In this document: one piece after another, positions 15,976-24,585 of the stretch
Layout: each line of letters opens with the position of its first letter
Numbering within the stretch: the stretch's first letter is position 1
Origin: Kitasatospora sp. NBC_00374
Lineage (GTDB): Bacteria > Actinomycetota > Actinomycetes > Streptomycetales > Streptomycetaceae
DNA: 64,000 nucleotides
Assembly: GCF_041434935.1 (NCBI RefSeq)
Contig: NZ_CP107964.1
Coordinates: forward strand, 7,237,001 to 7,301,000
Direction of reading: 5' to 3'
Translations under genes and position numbers: made by a program
The notes under the pieces: model-generated
Databases searched by the model: none
Told to the model about the DNA's origin: nothing
The model's input: the letters and a program-made list of their open reading frames with translations, nothing else

Positions 15976-16392
15976 TCAGCCGGGGAAGGCGTACACGGCG
16001 GCGGCGTGTGCCGCGGGCTCCTGCTCGCCCTCGGCGGTCAGCGTGACGTCGACGAAGGCCAGCCGCCGCCCGAGCTTGGTCACCCGGGCGGTGACCAGCA
16101 CGTCGACCTCCACCACCGCGCGCTGGAAGGTGGTCGACTGCTGGACGGTGGTCATCGGCCCGAAGCCGCCGCGGGCCGCCGAGACGGCGATCACGCAGGC
16201 GGTGTCGGCCGCCGCCATCAGGGCCTGGCCGGACAGCCCGCCGCCCTCGCGGGCCAGTTGGCCGGACCAGGGCAGCCGCAGCACGGCGTGCCGTTCGCCG
16301 GTCTCGGCCACCGACAGGCCGAGCGCCTGCACCCAGGGCGCGAAGTTGTCGGCCAGGATCTTGTCCGCCTCGGCGGTGGGGAGAGTCGTCAC
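15976..16392 (-). CDS. PaaI-type hotdog thioesterase (138 aa)
   Basis: Single hotdog fold. WSGQLAREGGGLSGQALMAA (about residues 42-61) contains the helix start that usually carries the catalytic Asp/Glu and Asn/Gly turn of PaaI/HGG thioesterases. It is followed by ADTACVIAVSAARGG and TTVQQSTTFQRAVVEVDVLV. Expected to hydrolyse short or aromatic acyl-CoA esters; the substrate is unknown. The GTG start at 16392 leaves a divergent promoter space of about 90 bp to the P450 gene, a plausible functional neighbour. The SGNH gene lies 95 bp downstream on the same strand. Confidence 0.85.
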   Translation of the reverse strand: MTTLPTAEADKILADNFAPWVQALGLSVAETGERHAVLRLPWSGQLAREGGGLSGQALMAAADTACVIAVSAARGGFGPMTTVQQSTTFQRAVVEVDVLVTARVTKLGRRLAFVDVTLTAEGEQEPAAHAAAVYAFPG

Positions 16393-16484
16393 CCCGGCGA
16401 TGGTAGGGCCGGCGGCGGCCCGCCCGCGACGGTGCCGCGCGCGTCCTTGACGACGGCCCGCCGCCCTGGCGTACCGTCACGGTC

Positions 16485-17765
16485 GTGACCCCTGACGAGG
16501 TGTTCCGCCCGGAGACCTACGCCGACGGCGTGCCGTACGCGCTCTTCCGGGAGCTGCGCGCGAGTGCGCCGGTCTGCCGCATCGGCGAACCCGAGGTCGC
16601 CGGCTGGCCCGCCGGGCCCGGCTACTGGGGGGTCTTCCGGCACGCGGACGTCACGTACGTGCTCGCCACCCCGGAGCTGTTCTCGTCGAACCTCGGCGCC
16701 ACCCAGATCCGAGACCCGGACACCCCCGCTGACCTGGCCTTCGTCCGCTCGATGATGCTCAACCAGGACCCGCCCGACCACTCCCGGCTGCGCCGGATCG
16801 TGGCCGCGGCGTTCACCCCGCGCGCCCTGCGCGAGCTCTCCTCGGAGATCGACGGCTGGGCCGCCGCCGCGGTCGACGGGATCGAGGCGGCGGGCGCGGC
16901 GGACTTCGTCCCGGTGGCCGCGGACCTGCCGGTCCGGACCCTGGCCCGGGTGATGGGAGTCCCCGAGCGGGACCGGGTGCTGCTGCTGGACTGGGCGAGC
17001 CGGGTGATCGGCTACCAGGACGCCGACCAGGCCGGCTCGGCGACGGCCGACCCGCGGGCGCTGAGCGCGGCCGGGCGCCTGGCGCTGCGGCACCGTCCGG
17101 CGTCCTCGACCGGGCCGGACGGCCGCCCGGTCAACCCGCGCTCGCGCGCCGCGCTGGCCGACATGTTCGCCTATGCGCACGCGCTGGCCGAGCGGCCCCT
17201 GCCGGGCAGCATCATGGCCCGGATGCGGGAGGGCGGCCTGGACCGTGCGGAGTTCGAGAACATGTTCTTCCTCCTCGCGGTGGCGGGCAACGAGACCCTC
17301 CGCAACGGGCTCCCGGGCGGTCTGCACACCCTGCTCGCCCACCCCGAGCAGTACCGCCTGCTGTGCGAGCGGCCCGGGCTGCTGGACCACGCGGTGGAGG
17401 AGATGCTCCGGTACTGGCCGCCGGTGATGAACTTCCGCCGGACCGCGACCCGGGACCTGGAGCTGGGCGGGCAACTGATCCGGCGCGGCGAGAAGGTGGT
17501 GGTCTACCACGCCTCGGCCAACCGGGACGAGACGGTCTTCCCCGACCCGGACCGCTTCGACCTCACCCGCCCCACGGGCGGCCACCTGAGCTTCGGCCAC
17601 GGCCCGCACTTCTGCCTGGGCGCCCGGCTGGCCCGCGTGCAGATGCGGGCGATGCTGCGTCAGGTGCTCACCCGGCTGCCCCGGCTGCGGCCCGCCGGGC
17701 CGCCCGTCCGCCTGGTGTCCAACTTCCAGAACGGGCTCAAGCACCTTCCCCTGCGGTGGGGCTGA
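16485..17765 (+). CDS. Cytochrome P450 (426 aa)
   Basis: Complete bacterial P450. Helix C region: MLNQDPPDHSRLRRIVAAAF. I-helix: FFLLAVAGNETLRNGLPGG (about residues 262-280), in which the usual acid-Thr pair appears as A-G-N-E-T. ExxR: EEMLRYWPP. Heme loop: SFGHGPHFCLGARLAR (Cys about 378). The AGNET I-helix and overall spacing are reminiscent of the CYP124/125/142 group that oxidises steroid or branched lipid chains, but this is only a resemblance. A GTG start is used. The 3' end overlaps the convergent FAD/Fe-S gene by 29 bp. No ferredoxin or reductase gene is adjacent. Confidence 0.94.
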   Translation: MTPDEVFRPETYADGVPYALFRELRASAPVCRIGEPEVAGWPAGPGYWGVFRHADVTYVLATPELFSSNLGATQIRDPDTPADLAFVRSMMLNQDPPDHSRLRRIVAAAFTPRALRELSSEIDGWAAAAVDGIEAAGAADFVPVAADLPVRTLARVMGVPERDRVLLLDWASRVIGYQDADQAGSATADPRALSAAGRLALRHRPASSTGPDGRPVNPRSRAALADMFAYAHALAERPLPGSIMARMREGGLDRAEFENMFFLLAVAGNETLRNGLPGGLHTLLAHPEQYRLLCERPGLLDHAVEEMLRYWPPVMNFRRTATRDLELGGQLIRRGEKVVVYHASANRDETVFPDPDRFDLTRPTGGHLSFGHGPHFCLGARLARVQMRAMLRQVLTRLPRLRPAGPPVRLVSNFQNGLKHLPLRWG

Positions 17766-20628
17766 CCTCCGGGTCGACCGGCGGGCGGCCCCCCTCGCGC
17801 AGCGCCCGGCGGAGCAGTTCGGCCAGGTGCACGGGCCGTCTGCCGTCGCCGAGCTGGGTGATCTGGACCCGGCAGCTCAGGCCGTCGGCGAGCACCACCG
17901 TGTCGGGGTCGGCGGCGCGCACGGCGGGCATCAGGACGCGTTCGGCGGCGGCCACCGAGACCTCGTAGTGGCCGCGCTCGAAGCCGAAGTTGCCGGCCAG
18001 GCCGCAGCAGCCCGAGTCCAGGACCTGGTTGGCGACACCGATCCCGGCCTCGATCCGGCGGTCGGCGGCGGTGCCGAGGACGGCGTGCTGGTGGCAGTGC
18101 ACCTGGGTGATCGCCCGGCCGCCCAGGTACGGCAGGTCGACCCCGGCGCCGTCCAGGAACTCCGCCAGCGTGCGCACCCGGCCGGGCAGCCCCCCGGCCC
18201 CGGCGCCGAGCAGCCGGGGCCACTCCTCGCGCAGCGCGGCCGTGCAGCTCGGCTCCAGCCCGATCACCGGCAGGTCGGCGGGCAGGGCGCGCAGACTGCG
18301 GCGCATCACCCGCCGGGCGAGCGAGAGCTGCCCGGTGGAGACCAGGGTGAGCCCGCAGCAGACCGGCCCGTCGGGCAGCCGGACGGCGAACCCCAGGGCC
18401 TCCAGCACCTCGACGGCGGCCCGGGCGGGCTCCGGGTCCAGCAGGTTGGCCATGCTGTCGGGCCAGAGCAGGACGGGCTGCGCGCCGGCGGGCTCGGGGT
18501 GTTCGGCGCGGTACCGGCGGAACCAGCCGACGAAGGTCTGCTCCGGCAGCGGCGGCAGGGCCCGGCGGGGGTCGATCCCGCCCAGCCGTCTCAGCAGGGC
18601 CCCGGTGCGCGGATCCCGCATCAGCCGGTTCGCCAGACGCGGGGCGAGGGCCGCGCCCCGCAGCCAGAGCGGCAGCCAGCCCATCGACAGGTGCGCGGCC
18701 GGGCGCAGCCGGTGCCGGTAGTGCTGGTGCAGGAACTCGGCCTTGTAGGTGGCCATGTCGACGTGGACCGGGCAGTCGCTCGCGCAGCCCTTGCAGCCGA
18801 GGCAGAGGTCCAGCGCCTCGCGGACCTCCTCGGAGCGCCAGCCGTCGGTGACCACCTCGCCGCGCAGCATCTCGGCGAGCAGCCGGGCCCGGCCGCGGGT
18901 CGAGTGCCGCTCCTCGCCGGTGGCCATGTAACTCGGGCACATCACCCCGCCGGTGGTGTCGACGCACTTGGCGACCCCGACGCAGCGGTGCACGGCCTTG
19001 AGCAGGCTGCCGTCGTCCTGCGGGTAGGGGAGGGCGAGCGGCAGGTCGCGGCCGGGGAAGCGGAGGTCGGCGTCGAACGGGCGCGGGTTGACCAGGGAGC
19101 CGGGGTTGAGCAGGTCGTCCGGGTCCCAGATCCGCTTGAACCGGCCGAACAGGTCGATGATCTCCGGCGGGTACATCCGGGGCAGCAGTTCGGCGCGGGC
19201 CTGTCCGTCGCCGTGCTCGCCGGACAGCGACCCGCCGTGTGCGACCACCAGGTCGGCGGCCTGCTCCATGAACGCCCGGAAGCCGCCGAGCCGCGCGGGG
19301 TCGGTCAGCGGCCAGTCCAGGCGCAGGTGCACACAGCCCTCGCCGAAGTGCCCGTACGGGACGCCGCGCAGGCCGTGCCGGGCCAGCAGGGCGCGCAGTT
19401 CGCGCAGGTAGCCGCCGAGCCGCTCGACGGGCACCGCCGAGTCCTCCCAGCCGGGCCAGGCCTCGCCGCCGTCGGGCAGCCGGGTGACGATCCCGGCGCC
19501 GGCCTCCCGGACGCCCCACAGCTGGCGCTGCTCGTCGGGGTCGGTGACCACGGCGGTGGTGGCCCGCGGTGCGCGCCGCACGGCCGCGGCCAGGGCGTGG
19601 GCGACCTCAAGGGCCTCGCTGGGGGTGCCGCCCCCGGCCTCCAGGAACAGCCAGCAGCCGCCCTCGGGCAGGCGGTCCAGTGCGGGCGGGCGCGGGCCGG
19701 CCGCGAGCAGGGCGGCGATCAGGTCGGCGGCCATGCCCTCGACGGTGAGCGGGCCGAGCGGCAGCAGGGCCGGGACGGCGTCGGCGGCCGCCGTCTCGTC
19801 CGGGTAGCCGGCCACCACCAGCACCCGGGCGGGCGGGGCCTCGACCAGCCGGACGGTCGCGCCGAGCACCAGCGCGCAGCCGCCCTCGGTGCCGGTGAAC
19901 GCCCGTACCAGGTCGTAGCCGCGCTCGGGCAGCAGCGCGTCCACCGGGTACCCGGAGGTGCGGCGCGGCAGCCGGGGCATGCCCTGCCGGAGGGTGGCGA
20001 GGTGGTCGGCGGCCAGGTCCTGCAGCGCCCGGTGCAGTTCGCCCTCGCGGCCGGGCCGTCGGCGCAGCCGTTCACGGGCGGCGGGCGGGAGCGGGCCGGT
20101 GACGGTGAGCTCGGTGCCGTCGGCGAGCAGCAGGTCGAGCGACTCCAGGTTGTCGCTGGTACGGCCCCAGGCGACGGAGTGCGCGCCGCAGGAGTCGTTG
20201 CCGATCATGCCGCCTAGCGTGCACCGGGTGTGGGTGGAGGGGTCGGGGCCGAAGCGCAGCCCGTACGGGCGGGCGGCCCGCTGCAGGTCGTCCAGGACGA
20301 CCCCGGGTTCGACCCGGGCGGTGCGGGCGTCGGGGTCGACGGAGTGGATCCGGTTGACGTGGCGCCGGAAGTCCAGCACCACCGCGCCCGGGCCGATCGC
20401 CTGGCCACCGACGCTCGTCCCGGCGCCGCGCGGGACGATCGGCACGCCGAACTCCCGGCACAGCGCCAGCGCGGCGCGGACGTCCTCGGTGTCGGCGGGC
20501 TTGACCACGCCGAGCGGCAGATGGCGGTAGTTGGACGCGTCGTAGCCGTACACCGCACGCTCGGCGGTGCCGAAGCGGACCTCGCCGCGCAGGGCGGCGG
20601 ACAGGGCGTGGGCGAGACCGGTGGCCAT
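17737..20628 (-). CDS. FAD-linked oxidase fused to Fe-S/CCG domains (963 aa)
   Basis: Fusion of a GlcD/D-lactate dehydrogenase-type flavoprotein with a GlpC-like Fe-S subunit. The N-terminal PCMH FAD domain has VPRGAGTSVGGQAIGPGAVV (about residues 61-80) and LGGMIGNDSCGAHS. The FAD-oxidase C-terminal part includes GEGCVHLRLDWPL and GSLSGEHGDGQARA. Two ferredoxin-like clusters follow: CVGVAKCVDTTGGVMCPSY and CLGCKGCASDCPVHVD. The final third has CCG-type cysteine motifs (GPVCCGLTLVSTGQ and SGCCGLAGNFGFERG). Expected to oxidise a 2-hydroxy acid such as D-lactate or glycolate and pass electrons to the membrane quinone pool. ATG at 20628. Full length for the fused family. Confidence 0.93.
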   Translation of the reverse strand: MATGLAHALSAALRGEVRFGTAERAVYGYDASNYRHLPLGVVKPADTEDVRAALALCREFGVPIVPRGAGTSVGGQAIGPGAVVLDFRRHVNRIHSVDPDARTARVEPGVVLDDLQRAARPYGLRFGPDPSTHTRCTLGGMIGNDSCGAHSVAWGRTSDNLESLDLLLADGTELTVTGPLPPAARERLRRRPGREGELHRALQDLAADHLATLRQGMPRLPRRTSGYPVDALLPERGYDLVRAFTGTEGGCALVLGATVRLVEAPPARVLVVAGYPDETAAADAVPALLPLGPLTVEGMAADLIAALLAAGPRPPALDRLPEGGCWLFLEAGGGTPSEALEVAHALAAAVRRAPRATTAVVTDPDEQRQLWGVREAGAGIVTRLPDGGEAWPGWEDSAVPVERLGGYLRELRALLARHGLRGVPYGHFGEGCVHLRLDWPLTDPARLGGFRAFMEQAADLVVAHGGSLSGEHGDGQARAELLPRMYPPEIIDLFGRFKRIWDPDDLLNPGSLVNPRPFDADLRFPGRDLPLALPYPQDDGSLLKAVHRCVGVAKCVDTTGGVMCPSYMATGEERHSTRGRARLLAEMLRGEVVTDGWRSEEVREALDLCLGCKGCASDCPVHVDMATYKAEFLHQHYRHRLRPAAHLSMGWLPLWLRGAALAPRLANRLMRDPRTGALLRRLGGIDPRRALPPLPEQTFVGWFRRYRAEHPEPAGAQPVLLWPDSMANLLDPEPARAAVEVLEALGFAVRLPDGPVCCGLTLVSTGQLSLARRVMRRSLRALPADLPVIGLEPSCTAALREEWPRLLGAGAGGLPGRVRTLAEFLDGAGVDLPYLGGRAITQVHCHQHAVLGTAADRRIEAGIGVANQVLDSGCCGLAGNFGFERGHYEVSVAAAERVLMPAVRAADPDTVVLADGLSCRVQITQLGDGRRPVHLAELLRRALREGGRPPVDPEVSPTAGEGA

Positions 20629-20695
20629 GAACAGATCATCGCAGGGACGGCCGAAGCCTGGTGCGTCGTACGGCTGCGCGACCCTCAGCCCGTGC

Positions 20696-21685
20696 TCACC
20701 GGCGGCCGACGGCCCCACGGGCGAGGTGCGAGAGCTTGGCGACCTCGAACGCCGCGTACGCCCCGCTCGCCAGCAGCGAGAACTTGACCCCCTCGCGGCC
20801 GTCCGGCCGCCGGTAGCCCTGCGGCAGGAAACGCCGGTAGTGCTCGGCGGCGCGGTGGAAGAACTGCGGCCGCTCGGCCCTCGGGACGCAGCCCGCGAGG
20901 TCGAAGACGAACAGGTAGTGCCGGATCATCCGGGTGAACAGGTGCGGTCGTACGGCCTCGTGGCCCGGCCGCTCGTCGAGCAGCCCGAAGCTCTGCTCGT
21001 ACTGCTGGAAGACGTCGAAGTGGCTGCTGCCGGGCGAGCCGGTCGGGTGCACGGTGTGCCGGCGCCGGATGGTCACGCACTCGCGGTCCAGTACCGCCAC
21101 CCGGTGGGCGGCCAGCAGTGCCTCGTGGACGGCCGGGACCTCCTCGTACTGCCCGTCCGGGAAGGCCGGCACGGTGCCGCGCCGCAGCAGGCGGTCCCAG
21201 ACCAGCGGGGGAGCGCTGAGCAGCTCGGGCCGCTCCAGCGGGCCGAACACCTCGGGGCCGGCCGCGGCGAGCAGCTCGGCGGCGCCCCCGGGCCAGCGGC
21301 GGCCGCCGTGCTCGCGGTCGTGGCCGAACAGCAGCAGGTCGACGTCGCCGGTCTCCGCCAGCCGGTCGGCCATCGCCTGGAAGGCGTCCGGCGCCAGCAG
21401 GTGGTCGCTGTCCAGGAAGAGCAGGTACCGGCCGGTGCCGCGGGCGGCCCCGGCGTTCCGGGCGCGGCCGATGCCGACCGCCGCCTCCAGCCGCAGCACC
21501 GACATCCGGGGGTCGCGGATCTCGTACGCGTCGGCGACCCGCTCCGGGCAGACCGGGGAGCGGTCGACGACCAGCACCACCTCGAAGTCCCGGAAGGACT
21601 GCGCGAGCAGCGCGTCCAGACAGTCCTTGAGCTGCTGGTGGTGGTCGAAGGCGGGCAGCACGACGGTGATGAGCGGTGGAGCCAT
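20696..21685 (-). CDS. Family 2 glycosyltransferase (329 aa)
   Basis: GT-A fold glycosyltransferase. It opens PPLITVVLPAFDHHQQLKD, then VVLVVDRSPVCPERV, the GIGRARNAGAARGTGRYLL nucleotide-binding region, and the DXD-like metal site LFLDSDHLLAPDAF (about residues 91-104). The acceptor half includes HRVAVLDRECVTIRRR and long helices to the C-terminus. This layout resembles enzymes that add glycosyl or polyol phosphate units to teichoic acid-like or capsular polymers, as does the partial GT2 at the right end of the window. No polymer cluster is present here, so the substrate is unknown. ATG at 21685; an in-frame ATG 25 codons upstream is less likely. Confidence 0.88.
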   Translation of the reverse strand: MAPPLITVVLPAFDHHQQLKDCLDALLAQSFRDFEVVLVVDRSPVCPERVADAYEIRDPRMSVLRLEAAVGIGRARNAGAARGTGRYLLFLDSDHLLAPDAFQAMADRLAETGDVDLLLFGHDREHGGRRWPGGAAELLAAAGPEVFGPLERPELLSAPPLVWDRLLRRGTVPAFPDGQYEEVPAVHEALLAAHRVAVLDRECVTIRRRHTVHPTGSPGSSHFDVFQQYEQSFGLLDERPGHEAVRPHLFTRMIRHYLFVFDLAGCVPRAERPQFFHRAAEHYRRFLPQGYRRPDGREGVKFSLLASGAYAAFEVAKLSHLARGAVGRR

Positions 21686-21815
21686 GGCCGGGAGGCTAGG
21701 CGGGCGGACCGGCCCCGGGCAAAGGCCGGAAGTCAGGCGAAACCGGTCAATCAGGGTCATAGACCAGTACAGCTCCGCGATATCTTCACCGTGTGCTTAC
21801 GGTCGGTACGCCGAA

Positions 21816-21849
21816 GGGCGGCCGGCCCCTGCGGCGGGGACGGCCGCCC
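21816..21849 (-). terminator. Hairpin downstream of the SLT gene
   Basis: A 9-bp stem, GGGCGGCCG (21816-21824) with CGGCCGCCC (21841-21849), and a 16-nt loop. It lies just beyond the stop of the leftward SLT gene (21866) and before the glycosyltransferase promoter. Confidence 0.6.
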
Positions 21850-21865
21850 GGAGCGGGGCTACCGA

Positions 21866-22636
21866 TCAGTACCAGTTGTGCGCCTGCCAGAACGCCCACG
21901 CCGCGCACGGGCTGCCGTAGGTCTCGTTCATGTACTGCAGGCCCCACTTGATCTGGGTGGCCGGGTTGGTCTTCCAGTCGGCCCCCACCGAGGCCATCTT
22001 GGAGCCCGGCAGCGCCTGCATCAGGCCGTACGCGCCCGAGGACGGGTTGGTGGCGGTGACGTTCCAGCCGCTCTCGCGCTCGACGATGTTGTTGAAGCAC
22101 TGCAGCTGGCTCGCCGGGACGAGCTGCGCCGCGATCTCCTTGGGCGAGCCGGTCGGGACCGGCGCGGCCAGCGGGCTGCGCGCCTGCGAGCGGGACGCGG
22201 CCTCGGCCTTGGCCCGCGCGTCGGCGTCCGCCTTCGCCTTCGCGGCGGCCTTCGCCCTGGCCTCCGCGTCCGCCTTGGCCTTGGCGTCGGCGGCGGCCTT
22301 GGCCTCGGCGGCCGCCTTGGCGTCGGCGTCGGCCTTCGCCTTGGCGTCCGCATCGGCCTGCGCCTGGGCGGCCGCGGCGTCGGCGGCGGCCTTGGCGTCG
22401 GCGTCGGCCTTCGCCTGGAGGTCGGCCTGCGCCTTCGCGGCCTCGGCGGCGGCCTGGTCGGTGAGCTGCTGCGCGGACTGCGCGGCCACGGCCTGCGGCG
22501 CGGCGGCCTCGGCGACCTTGCCGTCCTGCGGCAGGGCCAGCGCGAGCGTGGCGGAGCCGGCCACGGCGAGGGTCGCGACGCCGGTGATCAGGGCGGTCCT
22601 GCGGTTGCGGGGCAGTCGGTGCTTGGGGGGCTGCAT
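21866..22636 (-). CDS. Secreted lytic transglycosylase-like protein with Ala/Lys/Asp-rich coiled coil (256 aa)
   Basis: Signal peptide: basic MQPPKHRLPRNRRT, then ALITGVATLAVAGSATLALA. Residues about 60-155 are a low-complexity A-K-A-D-A-D-A-K-A helix, predicted coiled coil. The C-terminal SLT domain begins near 175: LQCFNNIVERESGWNVTATN (catalytic Glu in ERESGW), then SSGAYGLMQALPGSKM and YMNETYGSPCAAWAFWQAHNWY. The same arrangement occurs in Streptomyces cell-wall lytic proteins of the Swl/SLT group that remodel peptidoglycan in development. A disulfide between the Cys of LQCF and of SPCA is likely. ATG at 22636. The 629-bp upstream region carries a repeated ACTA-N10-TAGT element. Confidence 0.92.
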   Translation of the reverse strand: MQPPKHRLPRNRRTALITGVATLAVAGSATLALALPQDGKVAEAAAPQAVAAQSAQQLTDQAAAEAAKAQADLQAKADADAKAAADAAAAQAQADADAKAKADADAKAAAEAKAAADAKAKADAEARAKAAAKAKADADARAKAEAASRSQARSPLAAPVPTGSPKEIAAQLVPASQLQCFNNIVERESGWNVTATNPSSGAYGLMQALPGSKMASVGADWKTNPATQIKWGLQYMNETYGSPCAAWAFWQAHNWY

Positions 22637-22851
22637 GGCGGGGAGGACCTCTTCCGTCGGGCAGGGCCGCGTCGGGCACACGGGTATCGCGAGGCGTGTT
22701 CGAGGAACGGGCCCGCGAGCCGGGTCGGACGGCCGTGGCACCCCCGTCGGTGGACCGGGGCGGGCAGGCGGACGCGGCGCCCAGGAAGGGCCGCGCCGCC
22801 TGGCGACGGCACATTCTTGGCAGACCCGCGCGGCGGCGGCAACGAGCGCGA

Positions 22852-22871
22852 AACTATCGCCGGTAGTAGTC
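22852..22871. promoter_or_regulatory. Operator-like box 1 (ACTA-N10-TAGT)
   Basis: AACTATCGCCGGTAGTAGTC. It matches box 2 (23051) at 18 of 20 positions and has ACTA/TAGT half-sites around a GC-rich centre. It lies 216 bp upstream of the SLT start. Confidence 0.45.
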
Positions 22872-23050
22872 ACGGCGGGGCGCCCGGGCGGTCCACAGGC
22901 GCGGGGGAGGGGTTTACCCGGCCGTTACATCGACCAAACCATTTCGTCCCGGCTGCCCGGAATATCCGGCCTGACCAGGGCCGATAGGCCCCTCTTCGCG
23001 GCCTCGCGGCCTCCGTGCCCCGTGCGGGCGGGCCCTCACGCTCAGGCGTC

Positions 23051-23070
23051 AACTATCGGCGGCAGTAGTC
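23051..23070. promoter_or_regulatory. Operator-like box 2 (ACTA-N10-TAGT)
   Basis: AACTATCGGCGGCAGTAGTC, in the same orientation as box 1 and 199 bp away. It is immediately followed by the 17-bp palindrome at 23071-23087. It could serve either divergent gene; the metallophosphoesterase starts 195 bp to the right. Confidence 0.45.
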
Positions 23071-23265
23071 CCCACACCCGGTGTGGGCGGCCTCACAGGA
23101 ACCGCTGAGGGGGTTCGCCGCGCGGTGACCGTTCGACTACGGACCGGTCACCGTGGCCCGCGCTCCGCGCCGGGGCCGGGGAGGGCCCGCCCGGCCCCGG
23201 CGTCGCCCGGCCCCGGCCACCCCCTGGCGGCGGGGTCGGGGAGGACGGGGACGGATACTGGCGCG

Positions 23266-24504
23266 ATGGTGATCGTTCTCGTGCTGCTGCTGGGTCTCGG
23301 CGGCGTCGGTCTTGCGCAGTGGTACCTCTGGCGGCGGCTGGTGCGGGACGTGTCGGCGCCGGGCGGGTGGTACCGGCGGGCCGGGACGGTGCTCGCGGTG
23401 GTGCTGCCGCTGCTGAGCGTCGGCGCGCTGGTCGGTGGGCGGCTGCTGCCGCTGGACGTGGAGCGGTGGTTCGCCTGGCCGGGGTTCCTGTGGCTGGCGC
23501 TGATGCTGTACCTGGTGCTCGCGCTGGTGGTGGGGGAGGCCGTGCGGCCGCTGCTGATGCGGTGGCCCCGGCGCCCGGACGGCGTTCCGGACGGCGTGCC
23601 GGACGGCGCTGCGGACGGTGCCCCGGGCGCGGCCTCGGACGCGGCCGGGCGGACCGCCCCGGACGGTGCGGCGGCCGACCCGGGCCGCCGGCTGCTGGTG
23701 GCCCGGTCGGTGGCGGTCGCGGCGGGCGGCGCCGCGGCGATGGTGGTCGGCACCGGGATGTACGGGGTGCTGAGCGGGCCGGCCCTCAAGCAGGTGACCG
23801 TCCCGCTGGCCCGGCTGCCGCGCCGGGCGCATGGCTACCGGATCGCCGTGGTCAGCGACATCCACCTCGGGCCGATCCTGGGCCGCGCGCACACCCAGCG
23901 GATCGTGGACACCATCAACCGCGCCCAGCCGGATCTGATCGCCATCGTCGGCGACCTGGTCGACGGCACGGTGCCCGAGCTCGGCCCCGCCGCCCTGCCG
24001 TTGGCTCAACTCCGTTCCAGGGACGGTGCCTTCTTCGTCACGGGCAATCACGAGTACTTCTCCGGCGCGGCGCCGTGGGTCGAGTTCGTCCGCGAGCTCG
24101 GCGTCCACCCGCTGGAGAACGCCCGCACCGAGCTGCCCTGGTTCGACCTCGCCGGGGTCAACGACATCCAGGGCACCGCCGAGGGCCAGGGCCCCGACTA
24201 CGCCAAGGCGCTCGGCGACCGGGACCGCGGGCGTACCGCCGTCCTGCTGGCGCACCAGCCGGTCACCATCCACCAGACCGTCCGGTACGGGGTCGACCTC
24301 CAGCTCTCCGGGCACACCCACGGCGGGCAGCTCTGGCCCGGCAACTACCTTGCCGAGCTGGCCAATCCGACCGTCGCCGGGCTGGAGCGGTACGGCGACA
24401 CCCAGCTCTACGTGACCCGGGGTGCGGGTGCCTGGGGCCCGCCGGTGCGGGTGGGAGCGCCGTCGGACATCACCATCGTCACGCTGGCGTCGTCGGCGGC
24501 CTGA
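23266..24504 (+). CDS. Membrane-anchored metallophosphoesterase (412 aa)
   Basis: The N-terminal half holds four hydrophobic segments (MVIVLVLLLGLGGVGLAQWY, then two in 40-90, one near 150-170). A cytoplasmic linker has PDGVPDGVPDGAADGAPG repeats. The calcineurin-like domain has all dinuclear-metal motifs: VVSDIHLGPIL (D-x-H), IVGDLVDG (GD), FVTGNHEYFSG (GNHE), LLAHQPVT and LSGHTHGGQLWPG (GHTHGG). This is the YaeI-like subfamily, some members of which cleave UDP-lipid or phospholipid head groups; the substrate here is not known. ATG at 23266. Full family length. Confidence 0.92.
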   Translation: MVIVLVLLLGLGGVGLAQWYLWRRLVRDVSAPGGWYRRAGTVLAVVLPLLSVGALVGGRLLPLDVERWFAWPGFLWLALMLYLVLALVVGEAVRPLLMRWPRRPDGVPDGVPDGAADGAPGAASDAAGRTAPDGAAADPGRRLLVARSVAVAAGGAAAMVVGTGMYGVLSGPALKQVTVPLARLPRRAHGYRIAVVSDIHLGPILGRAHTQRIVDTINRAQPDLIAIVGDLVDGTVPELGPAALPLAQLRSRDGAFFVTGNHEYFSGAAPWVEFVRELGVHPLENARTELPWFDLAGVNDIQGTAEGQGPDYAKALGDRDRGRTAVLLAHQPVTIHQTVRYGVDLQLSGHTHGGQLWPGNYLAELANPTVAGLERYGDTQLYVTRGAGAWGPPVRVGAPSDITIVTLASSAA

Positions 24505-24585
24505 CGGCCCGTCCGGCGCGCCCGCACGGTCTCACCATCCAGAACGATCTGTCTCACATCGCGGCCACGGCGGTAAGGTCCCGGC

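Larger units (their letters stand above)
22637..23265. other. Long divergent regulatory region between the SLT and metallophosphoesterase genes
   Basis: 629 bp with no convincing gene. Contents seen: an ACTA-N10-TAGT box at 22852-22871, a second copy at 23051-23070, and a perfect 7-bp-arm palindrome CCCACAC-CCG-GTGTGGG at 23071-23087 touching the second box. A locally AT-richer segment (GGTTTACCCGGCCGTTACAT and following, about 22911-22960) also stands out. I looked for the conserved core of the c-di-AMP (ydaO) riboswitch that controls many Streptomyces cell-wall hydrolases and did not find a convincing match. Confidence 0.55.

Noticed and set aside
22637..23060. c-di-AMP (ydaO-type) riboswitch upstream of the SLT gene
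   Set aside because: Expected by analogy with other Streptomyces wall hydrolases, but the conserved core sequences could not be found on the minus strand.
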